From NCBI GenBank assembly GCA_964502145.1, contig CAZCVI010000033.1, positions 1 to 64,000 on the forward strand: a stretch of 64,000 nucleotides of DNA, read 5' to 3'. Positions 41,385 through 50,967 of this stretch are shown piece by piece. Numbering within the stretch: position 1 is the first letter of the stretch; every line of letters starts with the position of its first letter. The notes below the pieces were generated by a model that had not been told where the DNA came from, did no database searches, and saw only the letters and a list, made by a program, of their open reading frames with translations. This DNA is from CAZCVI01 sp964502145 (GTDB lineage Bacteria; Acidobacteriota; Aminicenantia; UBA2199). A program made the position numbers and the translations under genes.

Positions 41385-42272
41385 ATGACATATTTAATAT
41401 TAGGTGCCAACGGGTTAATCGGCCAGCACGTTGTCCGCTGTTGCAAAGACAAGAATCTTTGTTATACAGGAACCAGTTTCTCGCGGGAAACTGCCGGCTT
41501 GATTCCTTTCAACCTGTTGGATTTTGATTCCATAGGCCGGGTCTTTGACCAGGTCAAACCCACCGTAGTAATAAATAGTATTGGTCTAGCCGGGGGCGTG
41601 AATTTTTGCCAGGAGAACCCGGCTATCGGCAGGAATTATCATGTCGAGGCCACACGTCTGATGGTCGACTGGTGCCGTCGGTCTGGTGCTGTATTTGCTT
41701 TTATTTCCACCGATTATGTTTTTGATGGAACACATCCACCCTATAAAGAGACGGACCCCACCTGCCCGCTGAATCTGTACGGACAATATAAACGGGAAGC
41801 TGAACAGTATATTCAAGCCAATCTGGACCGTTATATTATTGCTCGGACTACCAATGTTTTTGGCTGGGATCCCGGCACTAAAACCCCCAATTTTTTGATG
41901 CATCTAATCGCGACGTTAAAAACCCAGGACACTATCCAGGTGCCTTCTTTTTTGTATGGTACCCCGACCTATGCCGGTGACTTGGCCGCCGGGGTGATGG
42001 ATTTGATAGGGCAGCAGTTTTATGGGTTGTTCCATATTGTTGGCCCGGATTATATCAACCGTTACGATTGGGCTGTTAAATGCCTTAATATGGCTGGGAT
42101 GACTGGAAAGACCGTGCTCAAACAAGAATATCCCCCGGTTAACATGGTGCCCCGCCCCTTGTTATCGCATTTGGATAATAGCAAGTTCCGTAGCCTGTCT
42201 GCGGTTCATATGCATGGTATTAAAAGTGGTTTAGAATTATTTATCCAGCATATGCGGCAGCAACCCCTGTAA
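41385..42272 (+). CDS. RfbD-like 4-keto-sugar reductase (SDR)
   Basis: This 295-aa member of the RmlD family has LILGANGLIGQHVV (residues 4-17), STDYVFDGTHPPY (with the Ser/Thr of the active site) and LYGQYKREAEQ (Tyr/Lys). It likely reduces the C4 ketone made by the preceding enzymes, giving a CDP-6-deoxyhexose. Four genes from 38993 to here thus form a complete short pathway. Confidence 0.87.
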   Translation: MTYLILGANGLIGQHVVRCCKDKNLCYTGTSFSRETAGLIPFNLLDFDSIGRVFDQVKPTVVINSIGLAGGVNFCQENPAIGRNYHVEATRLMVDWCRRSGAVFAFISTDYVFDGTHPPYKETDPTCPLNLYGQYKREAEQYIQANLDRYIIARTTNVFGWDPGTKTPNFLMHLIATLKTQDTIQVPSFLYGTPTYAGDLAAGVMDLIGQQFYGLFHIVGPDYINRYDWAVKCLNMAGMTGKTVLKQEYPPVNMVPRPLLSHLDNSKFRSLSAVHMHGIKSGLELFIQHMRQQPL

Positions 42273-42300
42273 ATGAAATCCTGCTTATTTGATAACTAAT

Positions 42301-43341
42301 ATGCCTCAACTTACTGTATTGATGACCGTTTACAATGGCGCTACTTTTTTGCGGGAGACCATCCAGAGTGTTTTAAACCAAAGCTATCGCGACTTTATTT
42401 TCTTAATCTTGGATAATGCCTCAACCGATGGTGGGCGTGATATTATCAAATCCATTAACGATCCCCGCATCCAGTTGGTAGAGCTTCCCCAGAACATCGG
42501 CCAGATTGCCGCGTTGAACAAGGGCTTGGATATGATCAACACCCCTATGCTGGCGCGCATGGATGCCGATGATATTATATTACCTCACCGCTTCCAACGG
42601 CAGGTAGACTTTTTGGACTCCCACCCTGAAATTGGTATTTGCAGCAGCTTTGCCATTACTTTTGAAGGAAAAAAAGAGGTCTTCCTTAAATGGGCTTGTG
42701 CTCCCGAGGAAATAAAGGTTCAATTGCTCTTTGAATGCGCACTGGCCCACCCCGCTGTGATGATGAGAACCGCCCTGCTCAACCAGCACTACCTGCGATA
42801 CGATGAAACCCTGGGGCATTCCGAAGATTGGGACCTATGGCAACGAGCCGCACGCTGTTTCCCGTTGGCCAACATCCCGGAGTTTCTTTTAAGATATAGG
42901 CTGCACGAGAAAAACGAAAGCAACCGTATCTCGGATAGGCAGCAGCAAGCCGCAGAAAAATTAGATAGCCACTCTTTACGCTTGCTCCACCTGGACACCC
43001 ACCCACTGCGTCCCATACACCGTGATGTGGCGAACACCACCTTTAAAGCGCAAAACCGTGGACCTGAATTTTTAGAGTCCGTGGTGCAATGGTTCCAGGT
43101 ACTCGAAGCCGCCAATGAACAACATCGCATATACCAGACTGGAGCATTGCGGCGGTTCTTGAAAGAGCGACTGTTTGTCGTGCTTCACTATAATACGATG
43201 TTCAAGAAAACGGCATTAACCCTATTCTTTAAAGAAAAACTATACTGCCACGTGGGGCTTTACCGCAGTATAAAATTTATTCTGAAAGTCGTTTTGAGTC
43301 GCTTCCTCGTGAATAATAAAATGGAAAACCAGCAGGGATGA
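42301..43341 (+). CDS. Family 2 glycosyltransferase
   Basis: This 346-aa GT2 protein has the fold-A opening LMTVYNGATFLRETIQSVLNQ, NASTDGG and the metal-binding DxD in ARMDADDI. A helical C-terminal part with no strong membrane span suggests a cytoplasmic enzyme. The ATG at 42301 is chosen over a TTG at 42289. It overlaps the next gene by 4 bp. Confidence 0.9.
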   Translation: MPQLTVLMTVYNGATFLRETIQSVLNQSYRDFIFLILDNASTDGGRDIIKSINDPRIQLVELPQNIGQIAALNKGLDMINTPMLARMDADDIILPHRFQRQVDFLDSHPEIGICSSFAITFEGKKEVFLKWACAPEEIKVQLLFECALAHPAVMMRTALLNQHYLRYDETLGHSEDWDLWQRAARCFPLANIPEFLLRYRLHEKNESNRISDRQQQAAEKLDSHSLRLLHLDTHPLRPIHRDVANTTFKAQNRGPEFLESVVQWFQVLEAANEQHRIYQTGALRRFLKERLFVVLHYNTMFKKTALTLFFKEKLYCHVGLYRSIKFILKVVLSRFLVNNKMENQQG

Positions 43342-44609
43342 ACCAACCCGTGAAAATATTATTTATCAATGCGCAGGACACCAAGGGCGGTGCGGCTATA
43401 GCCGCTTACCGGCTGGGCCAGAGTTTGGAAACGTTGTACCATACCGAGAACTATTTTATCGTGGGGAAGAAGCACGCTGCGGACCCCAATATCTTTTGCA
43501 CCCGTAAAAACGAGTTACAGGCCATTATCGAGGTGTTGACCGACAAAGTGATGAACAAACTCGGCTTGCAATATCAGTATTTCCCTTTCTCTAGCCGGTT
43601 CATTTTAAAAAAGGCCAGGGAGTTGCAGCCGGATATTATCAGTTTACACAATACCCACGAGGGCTACTTTAAGACCTCACTCATCAAAAAATTATCAAGG
43701 ATCGCACCCATTGCTTGGACGCTTCACGACATGTGGAGTTTTACTGCCAATGCCGTACACACCTTTGGCGATGAATCCTGGTTACAATTAAAGTCTGGGC
43801 CGGGCGAGAGTCGTATCTATCCCCATATTGGTCTGAATACGGGCGCGTGGCTGTTGCGACAAAAGCGGCGAATTTACCGGAAATCTCGTCTCCACATCAT
43901 CACCCCTTCTCGCTGGCTCAGCGGTTTGGCTGGTTTGAGCCCTGTATTTGCGGGAAAACCTATTACTACTATTCCCCATGGTTTAGATTTACAATTTTAT
44001 GCACCCAAGGACAAAGCCGCCTGTCGCAACGTCCTGGGTATTGACCCCGATGCTAAAGTGATCGTATTTTCCAGTGCCGATGACATGGATATTTCACCTT
44101 GGAAAGGGGGCTCATTGCTGATTGATATTTTGACAGCCTTGAACCAGCACACTACTTTTCCCATCCAATTACTGGCCATTGGCAAAGGGGAATTAAAAGC
44201 CGTTGCCGCATTAAAAAACTTACAGCTCTATCGTACCGGTTATGTTTCCAGCCAGGTGTTTATGCCGATATTGTTATCTGCTGCCGATCTGTTTGTATAT
44301 CCCACAAGGGCCGACAGTTTCGGGCTCGTGTTGGCAGAAACTATAGCCTGCGGCACACCCGCTGTAACGTTTGCTATTGGGGGGTGCAGCGATATTATTC
44401 AGGACCATATCAGCGGCGTTTTAGTAAAACCCTTTGATGTGGATACCTTTGCCAAACATACCCTGCGCCTGTTGGGCAATACACGGGAATTAAACCAACT
44501 CTCCTGTTCTGCCCGGTTATTCGCAGAACAGACCTTTGGGATAGAAACAATGGCCAAAACCCATTATGAATTATTCAACGCCATTATTGCAAAACATAAA
44601 ACACCATAA
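43338..44609 (+). CDS. Family 4 glycosyltransferase
   Basis: This 423-aa GT-B enzyme has an N-terminal GGAAIAAYRLGQSL loop and the GT4 donor-binding motif FVYPTRADSFGLVLAETIACG (about residues 315-335, E-x7-E). Relatives add sugars such as mannose, GlcNAc or rhamnose from nucleotide donors. The ATG overlaps the previous stop, and it ends 3 bp before the next transferase, in a run of four coupled transferases. Confidence 0.92.
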   Translation: MNQPVKILFINAQDTKGGAAIAAYRLGQSLETLYHTENYFIVGKKHAADPNIFCTRKNELQAIIEVLTDKVMNKLGLQYQYFPFSSRFILKKARELQPDIISLHNTHEGYFKTSLIKKLSRIAPIAWTLHDMWSFTANAVHTFGDESWLQLKSGPGESRIYPHIGLNTGAWLLRQKRRIYRKSRLHIITPSRWLSGLAGLSPVFAGKPITTIPHGLDLQFYAPKDKAACRNVLGIDPDAKVIVFSSADDMDISPWKGGSLLIDILTALNQHTTFPIQLLAIGKGELKAVAALKNLQLYRTGYVSSQVFMPILLSAADLFVYPTRADSFGLVLAETIACGTPAVTFAIGGCSDIIQDHISGVLVKPFDVDTFAKHTLRLLGNTRELNQLSCSARLFAEQTFGIETMAKTHYELFNAIIAKHKTP

Positions 44610-44612
44610 TTA

Positions 44613-45464
44613 ATGACTGCACAATCTCCTTTAATTACCGTGGTGACCGTGGTGTTTAATGGTGCCGCGCACCTGGAACAGGCTATCCAAAGCGTGCTCA
44701 ACCAGAATTATAAACCCATTGAATATATTATTATTGATGGTGGTTCCACCGATGGAACCCTGGAGATTATTCATAAATATAAAGATTTTCTGACGTACTG
44801 GGTAAGTGAACCGGACCACGGTATTTTTGATGCCATGAATAAAGGCATTCGCCATGCTGCCGGTCAATTTATCGTGATGCTTAATGCTGATGATTGGTAT
44901 GAACCGGACATCTTGGAAAAAGTAGCGGCGCGGGCTAGTTTTCTTTCTCAAAAAACCAGCGGGGTCACGAGTGTAATTTATTGCGATTATTATTCCCATG
45001 ATGAAAGTTTCTCCCCCCCGTTAAGAACGGGTGAAACCTCTGGCTTGTTATACTGGAAAGGGATGACCATATCGCATCAGACCATGTTCGTGCCGCGAGC
45101 TCTCTATGAAAAATATGGGCTGTATGATTTGGATTACCGCTTTGCCGCCGATTACGAGTATTTCTTACGTCTTTTGAAAAATAAGGTGTACTTTGAAAAG
45201 CTTGATGGTTATGGTGTTAATTTCAGGAAAGGCGGTGCCAGTGACACCCACATGAATCGTTCTATTAATGAGGTTTCCCGGATTGTGCGGCGTTATTTTG
45301 GTGTTTTTAGCAAAGAATACCCATTGTTTTTACTGACCAACCGTCTCCCTTCCATGCTGGGAAATGTTAGGCGTCTGCTTTCCAAGATAATCGGGGTAAA
45401 AAGTACTGGTAAGTTACGCAAATTATGGAGACAACATTGTTTTAAAAGGAATATAAATAGATGA
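44613..45464 (+). CDS. Family 2 glycosyltransferase
   Basis: This 283-aa GT2 enzyme has VVTVVFNGAAHLEQAIQSVL, IIDGGSTDGT and VMLNADDWYEPD with the DxD-equivalent. The pattern EPDHGIFDAMNKGI is typical of WcaA/WcaE-like transferases. Its stop overlaps the next start by 4 bp; the next gene encodes a close relative, perhaps from duplication. Confidence 0.9.
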   Translation: MTAQSPLITVVTVVFNGAAHLEQAIQSVLNQNYKPIEYIIIDGGSTDGTLEIIHKYKDFLTYWVSEPDHGIFDAMNKGIRHAAGQFIVMLNADDWYEPDILEKVAARASFLSQKTSGVTSVIYCDYYSHDESFSPPLRTGETSGLLYWKGMTISHQTMFVPRALYEKYGLYDLDYRFAADYEYFLRLLKNKVYFEKLDGYGVNFRKGGASDTHMNRSINEVSRIVRRYFGVFSKEYPLFLLTNRLPSMLGNVRRLLSKIIGVKSTGKLRKLWRQHCFKRNINR

Positions 45465-46324
45465 AAATGCATTGCGACATTACCGTGATAACACCCAGTT
45501 TTAACATGTTGCCCTATTTGTTGTGCGCTGCCGCATCCATTGCCGACCAGTCCCATCCCGGGGTGGAACATCTGGTCATGGATGGTGCTTCCACCGATGG
45601 CACCGTGGCGTGGTTGGACCGAGCCCCCTTTAGCCATATGAATAGTGTCAGTGAACCGGATCTGGGCATGTACGATGCTCTGAATAAAGGCTTAAAAATA
45701 GCCCATGGCGATATTCTGGCTTATTTGAATTGCGATGAACAATATTTACCCGGCACATTGGAATTTGTCGCCCATTATTTCCGGGACCATCCAGATGTGG
45801 ATATTCTTTTTGGGGACACGCTGCTTATACGTCCTGATGGCTCTATAATTGCTTTTCGCAAAGGGTATCAACCCCGGTGGTACTATATTCTGACCTCTCA
45901 CCTTTACGTGCTTTCCTGCACCATGTTTTTCCGCCGTCGCATTATTGAAGAGGGATTTTTCTTTGATACTCATTATCGTGCCGCAGGTGACGCCCAGTTT
46001 GTCGTGCGCCTGCTTCGGCACGGCTACAAAGCCCGGCATATTCGGCGCTATTTTTCCGCTTTTACCATGACCGGGAAAAATTTGAGTGCCCATACCCTCG
46101 CTAGTGCCGAACAAAAAGAACTATGGCGTGGTGCCCCTTTGTTTCTGCGGGTGTGTAAACCGCTGATTAATGTGATCCGCTTAATCGAGAAATTTCTTAG
46201 CCGCGCGTATTTCCAGGGTGGACCGATTGAGTATGCCCTGTATCCCTATAACCAAAACCCCTCAGAAAAACAACGGACACCCTTCCGCGCTGAAAAAGTA
46301 TCATCTCGCTGGCGCTTTATGTAA
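45461..46324 (+). CDS. Family 2 glycosyltransferase
   Basis: This 287-aa GT2 enzyme resembles its upstream neighbour: ITPSFNMLPYLLCAAASI, MDGASTDGT, EPDLGMYDALNKGL and LNCDEQYLPG. The Cys-Asp-Glu triad replaces the usual Ala-Asp-Asp, so the metal site is slightly altered. It overlaps the previous gene by 4 bp and lies 22 bp before the O-antigen ligase-family gene. Confidence 0.9.
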   Translation: MKMHCDITVITPSFNMLPYLLCAAASIADQSHPGVEHLVMDGASTDGTVAWLDRAPFSHMNSVSEPDLGMYDALNKGLKIAHGDILAYLNCDEQYLPGTLEFVAHYFRDHPDVDILFGDTLLIRPDGSIIAFRKGYQPRWYYILTSHLYVLSCTMFFRRRIIEEGFFFDTHYRAAGDAQFVVRLLRHGYKARHIRRYFSAFTMTGKNLSAHTLASAEQKELWRGAPLFLRVCKPLINVIRLIEKFLSRAYFQGGPIEYALYPYNQNPSEKQRTPFRAEKVSSRWRFM

Positions 46325-46346
46325 TTCCCCCGGCACTAAAAATACA

Positions 46347-47810
46347 ATGAAAAAAGAGAATCCATTCCGTCTGTTAGAAAAAACAATATTACTGATTATG
46401 CTGGGTGTGATCGCGGTTTTTTCCTTCCTGCCGCTGGACCACACGATCTTTGCCATTATTCTGGTACTCGTGTTGCTGGGTTGGTCGCTCTTGTTTTATA
46501 TTAACCGGAGCTATTCTTTGGCAGATATTCCCCTGTTGTTTCTGTGGTTGGGTACCTTTTCTTTGGGTAAAGCGTTTTCCATCTTAAGTATCGGGGGGGA
46601 ATCGCTACCACTTTATGTCACCGAAATTACCTTGGCCCTCGCCCTCGGCTTACTGGTATGGCAGCAAAAATCACCCGTTGTGTTATGGAAAAACTGGGTT
46701 GCTTTTTTACCCAAGAGTTTGGTTTATATTTTGCCCGGTTATATTCTGCTGGGTACAGTGTACCTGGTGCTGGGTGTAAAAGCCAATGGGGCAGCCGCGT
46801 TGCGCGATATTGTGATTTGCCACTATAGTCTATGGCTCTTTATCATGTTAAGCGTGTTGGGGAATACCCAGAGAATCCAGCGCTTATGGCGCTTTTTTGT
46901 GCCCGGTCTCGTTATCCTGTTTTGGGCTGGATTTAAACTCCACTATCTCTATAAACCTCTTGATGCCGCGTTCAGGCAATTTGTAAGCGTTAGCAAAGCC
47001 ACTAATTTCACCCTTTACTTTGGTTTGGTATTTATTTTCGGCTTGTGCTTTTTACCCATGTTAGGCAAAAAGATGCAGTGGCTGACCCGTTGTTTGCTCT
47101 TTTTTTCCCTGTTGTTTGTTATTGCCTGGGAGAGTCGTACTGCTTGGGTTGCATTGATAGTGGCACTTATTTTCCTGGCATTTTTGCTGAAAAAGGAGTT
47201 CCTCCTCGCTCCCCTACTCATCGTGTTAATGATTCCTACCCTGTTTGCTATTGATTATTTTCAGTTGGGGATTAAAAACAATAAGATAGCCACGTTGGGG
47301 AAAGGACTTAGCGCTATCACGCAAATGTCAGAAATTTCCACCAAGGGGGCGAATATTAAATTTCGTCTAAGACTCTGGAAAGAAACCGGGGACAAGATAA
47401 AAGAGCGCCCGCTTTTTGGCTGGGGCTTTGGAGTGCAGATTGATTACCTGATCTGGGGCACGCGGCTCTCGGAACTGAAAGCCAAGGGATTAAACAACGG
47501 CATATTACCCCCCCACAACCACATACTGGCAGTCGCTCATAAAATGGGAATTTTTGGTTTGGCACTTTTCTTGTTTATCAATGGCAGGATATTTTTTGCC
47601 GGGCTGTTTTACCTTAAAGAATGCACTTCGCCATTCCATCGCCGCTTTTTAATTGGCGCTTTGGCGGGTCTCTTGTATTGGCATGGTATGGCTTTCTTAT
47701 TCGATATCTTGGAATCGCCACCCACCGGCATTTTTCTGTGGCTACTGCTGGGCTGTATACTCGCTCTTATTCATGCAGATAAGAGTGTGGTAGTTAGAGA
47801 ACAACAATGA
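46347..47810 (+). CDS. O-antigen ligase/polymerase family membrane protein
   Basis: This 487-aa protein has about 11-12 membrane segments and the Wzy_C/WaaL signature: WESRTAWVAL and, in the large periplasmic loop, RPLFGWGFG followed by PPHNHILAVAHKMGIFGL, with the conserved His. It could be the ligase that attaches the finished chain to lipid A-core, or a polymerase. The ATG at 46347 begins MKKENPF; the frame runs further upstream within the previous gene. It overlaps the next gene by 4 bp. Confidence 0.88.
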   Translation: MKKENPFRLLEKTILLIMLGVIAVFSFLPLDHTIFAIILVLVLLGWSLLFYINRSYSLADIPLLFLWLGTFSLGKAFSILSIGGESLPLYVTEITLALALGLLVWQQKSPVVLWKNWVAFLPKSLVYILPGYILLGTVYLVLGVKANGAAALRDIVICHYSLWLFIMLSVLGNTQRIQRLWRFFVPGLVILFWAGFKLHYLYKPLDAAFRQFVSVSKATNFTLYFGLVFIFGLCFLPMLGKKMQWLTRCLLFFSLLFVIAWESRTAWVALIVALIFLAFLLKKEFLLAPLLIVLMIPTLFAIDYFQLGIKNNKIATLGKGLSAITQMSEISTKGANIKFRLRLWKETGDKIKERPLFGWGFGVQIDYLIWGTRLSELKAKGLNNGILPPHNHILAVAHKMGIFGLALFLFINGRIFFAGLFYLKECTSPFHRRFLIGALAGLLYWHGMAFLFDILESPPTGIFLWLLLGCILALIHADKSVVVREQQ

Positions 47811-49000
47811 ATATACTCTATACGTTAACTGCTTATCCGCCCTCTACGGGAGGTGCGCAGATTCATCAGCATCGTTTGGCCATGAGTTTGAAAGAGTTGC
47901 ACCGTATCCAGGTAGTGACCCATTGGGATACCAACCGCACTGACTGGTTGCTTGGTACTACCTTGAACGCCCCATCAGACCCCATTGACTATACAGAGGA
48001 TGGCGTTCACGTCCATCGTATGGGGATATGTCTGTGTGAGAAAGCCTTTATGTCGCCCTTTGTTTTGGCTTATTACCCGTTGATGCTACTGGGTGTGGCA
48101 CCGGTGAGACCCATTGCATTTTGTATTGAGCGGCACCTCCGTTTTGCTGCTGAGATCGCCGATATTGTTCATAATGTGCGGATGGGTCGTGAAGGGTTGA
48201 GTTTTGCTTCTTATAAAGCCGCACGTTCCAATCAGGTGCCCTTTGTTTTGACTCCTGTCCATCATCCCAGGTGGGTGGGACGTAAGTACAAAACATTTAA
48301 TAAACTCTATACTTTGGCAGACGCTGTGTTGGCGCTGACCGAGGTGGAAAAAAAGATACTGGTGCAATTGGGCGTCAAAGAAGAACGGGTTCATGTCATT
48401 GGTCATGGCCCTGTGCTGGAAAAGAACGCTTTCCCGGACCACTGTCTGGCCAATCTTCAGATTGATGGTCCCATGGTGCTTTTCCTTGGCCAGCACTATC
48501 TTTATAAAGGGTATAAAGAAGTTTTAGCTGCCGCCAAAATCGTCTGGGAAAAAAGAGCAGACACCCATTTTGTATTTATTGGCCCTGCCGTGGAGAATTC
48601 CGAGGCCGTGTTTTTAGCGTGCCCGGACAAACGTATTCATCGGCTGGGAAATGTGAGTTTGCAGGAAAAAACCAATGCGTTGGCTGCTTGTACGCTTTTG
48701 TGTGTGCCTTCTACCCAGGAAAGTTTCGGTGGCGTGTATGCGGAGGCGTGGTGCTTTGAAAAACCAGTGATCGGGTGCAATATCCCCGCTGTTTCAGAGG
48801 TTATTAGCCATCAACAGGATGGGCTACTGGTAGAACAAGATGCCGCCCAAATTGCCACCGGTATTCTGGACCTCTTGCAAAACCCAACCGCTGCCAAGCA
48901 AATGGGACAGGCTGGCAAGCGCAAGGTAGAAGAAAAGTATACTTGGCAATCCATTGCGGGTCGAGTGGAAAACGTCTATCATTTGTTGACAGGAAAATAA
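47807..49000 (+). CDS. Family 4 glycosyltransferase
   Basis: This 397-aa GT-B enzyme has YPPSTGGAQIHQHRLA near residue 12 (glycine loop), the central MVLFLGQHYLYKGYKE and the GT4 motif VPSTQESFGGVYAEAW (E-x7-E). It is a cytoplasmic transferase. The start overlaps the ligase-family stop (ATGA), and the WecG-like gene follows 2 bp after its stop. Confidence 0.92.
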   Translation: MNILYTLTAYPPSTGGAQIHQHRLAMSLKELHRIQVVTHWDTNRTDWLLGTTLNAPSDPIDYTEDGVHVHRMGICLCEKAFMSPFVLAYYPLMLLGVAPVRPIAFCIERHLRFAAEIADIVHNVRMGREGLSFASYKAARSNQVPFVLTPVHHPRWVGRKYKTFNKLYTLADAVLALTEVEKKILVQLGVKEERVHVIGHGPVLEKNAFPDHCLANLQIDGPMVLFLGQHYLYKGYKEVLAAAKIVWEKRADTHFVFIGPAVENSEAVFLACPDKRIHRLGNVSLQEKTNALAACTLLCVPSTQESFGGVYAEAWCFEKPVIGCNIPAVSEVISHQQDGLLVEQDAAQIATGILDLLQNPTAAKQMGQAGKRKVEEKYTWQSIAGRVENVYHLLTGK

Positions 49001-49002
49001 AC

Positions 49003-49761
49003 ATGCAGTTCACGATAAAATCGTTATTCGGTATAAATTACGCTCTGGTGGATTATGAATCTGCCTCGGACATAATTATCCACTATGCCAAGCGTCGCGA
49101 CAGTTTTGGTGTTTCCGCTCTGGCCGTGCATGGGTTAGTAACCGCAGTGCGGGACAGCGCCGTGGGGGACAGGGTCAAACGTATCAATATGGTGGTGCCG
49201 GATGGTCAACCCATCCGGTGGGCTTTAAATAGTTTTTACCATACCGGGTTGTTGGACCGTGTTTATGGCCCCACGTTAACGCTTCATGTCCTAAAAAAAG
49301 CCGGGCAAGAGCATTTGAAAGTTTTTTTGTATGGCAGTACAGAGAGCACATTGACCAAGTTTGCTGCTTTTATTCGGAATGGTTACCCTGGCGTGGAGTT
49401 ATGTGGTATCCATGTTGATCGGTTCCGCGATGCCACCCCGGAAGAGGATGCCGCCGATATATTGAAGATCAACGAAACTGGTGCCCATATCGTTCTGGTT
49501 GGTCGTGGTTGCCCGCGACAGGAAGTGTGGGTCGCCGATCATCTGGGCCATGTGCATGCCGCCATGATGGCTGTGGGAGCTGCTTTTGATTTCCATGCCG
49601 GAACATTAAAACAAGCGCCAGCGTGGATGCAGGACCACGGATTAGAATGGTTTTACAGACTTCTCAAGGAACCTGGACGCTTATGGAAACGCTATCTGGT
49701 CACCAACAGTATATTTATTTATCTTTTTTTCAAACATAAATGGCTCCGAAGCAAGACATAA
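49003..49761 (+). CDS. WecG/TagA/CpsF family glycosyltransferase
   Basis: This 252-aa GT26 enzyme has VVPDGQPIRWALN, RVYGPTLTLHVL, GRGCPRQEVWVADHL and AVGAAFDFHAGTLKQAP, all strong family motifs, with the C-terminal WFYRLLKEPGRLWKRY. Members transfer ManNAc or ManNAcA to the lipid-linked first sugar, so this may add the second residue of the chain. The ATG at 49003 fits the family start; upstream codons lie in the previous gene. Confidence 0.93.
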   Translation: MQFTIKSLFGINYALVDYESASDIIIHYAKRRDSFGVSALAVHGLVTAVRDSAVGDRVKRINMVVPDGQPIRWALNSFYHTGLLDRVYGPTLTLHVLKKAGQEHLKVFLYGSTESTLTKFAAFIRNGYPGVELCGIHVDRFRDATPEEDAADILKINETGAHIVLVGRGCPRQEVWVADHLGHVHAAMMAVGAAFDFHAGTLKQAPAWMQDHGLEWFYRLLKEPGRLWKRYLVTNSIFIYLFFKHKWLRSKT

Positions 49762-49782
49762 CACATTAAATTAGAGTATAAT
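49753..49782 (+). promoter_or_regulatory. Possible internal promoter
   Basis: TATAAT (49777-49782) is preceded after 18 nt by AAGACA (49753-49758, 4 of 6). The AT-rich 93-bp gap and a fresh AAAGGAG Shine-Dalgarno before the next gene fit a secondary start of transcription. The -35 box is weak. Confidence 0.35.
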
Positions 49783-49854
49783 AAATAAAATAAATAATAA
49801 GCTATAATTAATAAGAAATAGATGCTAAGCTTCGTTAGCTTAAAGGAGTTGTTC

Positions 49855-50913
49855 ATGAAGAAGATGTTAGTAACAGGTTCCAGTGGCTTGATTGGCAGTG
49901 AGGTCGTATCATTTTTCGCTGCGGCTGGCTGGGACATCTATGGGATCGACAACAACATGCGGGCCGATTTTTTTGGACCCCAAGGGGATACACGTTGGAA
50001 TCAGGAGCGATTGCGCCAGTCTTTCGCTAATTTCCACCACCTTGAGGCTGATATGCGTGATCGGATTAGTATTCGTGATATTGTCAAGGGGTTAAAACCA
50101 GATGCCATTGTTCATACTGCGGCGCAGCCCAGTCATGATTTGGCGGCTTCCCGGCCCTTTGATGATTTTGATGTGAATGCTGTGGGCACGCTTAACCTGT
50201 TGGAAGCTTCCCGCCAAGCCAACCCGGAAGTTCCTTTCGTGCATCTTTCCACTAATAAAGTGTATGGTGATGCACCTAACGAATTGAATCTCAAGGAACT
50301 GGATACCCGCTGGGATTACGCTGATCCCGAGTATTTTAATGGGATTAAAGAAGATTTCCGTATTGATCAATCCAAGCACTCTATTTTTGGTGCTTCCAAG
50401 GTGGCCGGTGATATTATGGTTCAGGAATATGGCCGCTATTTTAATATTCCTTCCTGTTGTTTGCGGGGCGGGTGTTTAACTGGTCCCTCGCATAGCGGGG
50501 TGGAGTTGCATGGCTTTTTGAGCTATCTGATCAAGTGTAATGCGGAAGGTAAAAAGTATAATATCTTCGGTTATAAGGGCAAGCAGGTTCGCGACAATAT
50601 TCACTCTTTGGATGTTGTGCGGTTTATCGACCGCTTTTTGCAAGCGCCCCGTATTGCCCAGGTTTATAATCTGGGTGGTGGTAGAGGCAATTCCATTTCT
50701 ATACTGGAATCATTTAAGTTAATTGAATCGATTTCCGGCAAAAAGATGGTCTCGGAATATGTAGATAAAAACCGTGAAGGCGATCATATCTGCTATATCT
50801 CCGACCTCGCTAAAATGAGAGCCCATTATCCCGGCTGGGATATCAGTAAAAATCTCGACACGATCTTTACTGAGATTTTTACGGCCTGGGAAAAAAGAAA
50901 AGGGAGCTCTTGA
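49855..50913 (+). CDS. CDP-paratose 2-epimerase-like NAD-dependent epimerase
   Basis: This 352-aa extended SDR has MLVTGSSGLIGSEV, AAQPSHDLA, STNKVYGD and FGASKVAGD with Tyr replaced by Phe-Gly before Ala-Ser-Lys. The segment LRGGCLTGPSHSGVELHGF is the hallmark of the RfbE/tyvelose epimerase group. Those enzymes invert C2 of CDP-paratose, but this locus lacks rfbH and rfbS, so the true substrate probably differs. AAAGGAG lies before the ATG at 49855. The stop lies in an 11-bp tandem repeat. Confidence 0.88.
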   Translation: MKKMLVTGSSGLIGSEVVSFFAAAGWDIYGIDNNMRADFFGPQGDTRWNQERLRQSFANFHHLEADMRDRISIRDIVKGLKPDAIVHTAAQPSHDLAASRPFDDFDVNAVGTLNLLEASRQANPEVPFVHLSTNKVYGDAPNELNLKELDTRWDYADPEYFNGIKEDFRIDQSKHSIFGASKVAGDIMVQEYGRYFNIPSCCLRGGCLTGPSHSGVELHGFLSYLIKCNAEGKKYNIFGYKGKQVRDNIHSLDVVRFIDRFLQAPRIAQVYNLGGGRGNSISILESFKLIESISGKKMVSEYVDKNREGDHICYISDLAKMRAHYPGWDISKNLDTIFTEIFTAWEKRKGSS

Positions 50914-50938
50914 ATTAATCTTGAATTAATCTGAATTG
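50908..50938. repeat. 11-bp tandem repeat across a stop codon
   Basis: TCTTGAATTAA, TCTTGAATTAA and a degenerate TCTGAATTG lie in tandem. The TGA at 50911-50913 inside the first unit is the stop codon of the epimerase gene. Confidence 0.75.
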
Positions 50939-50967
50939 ATATCATACCGTAACATACAGTAATCAGC

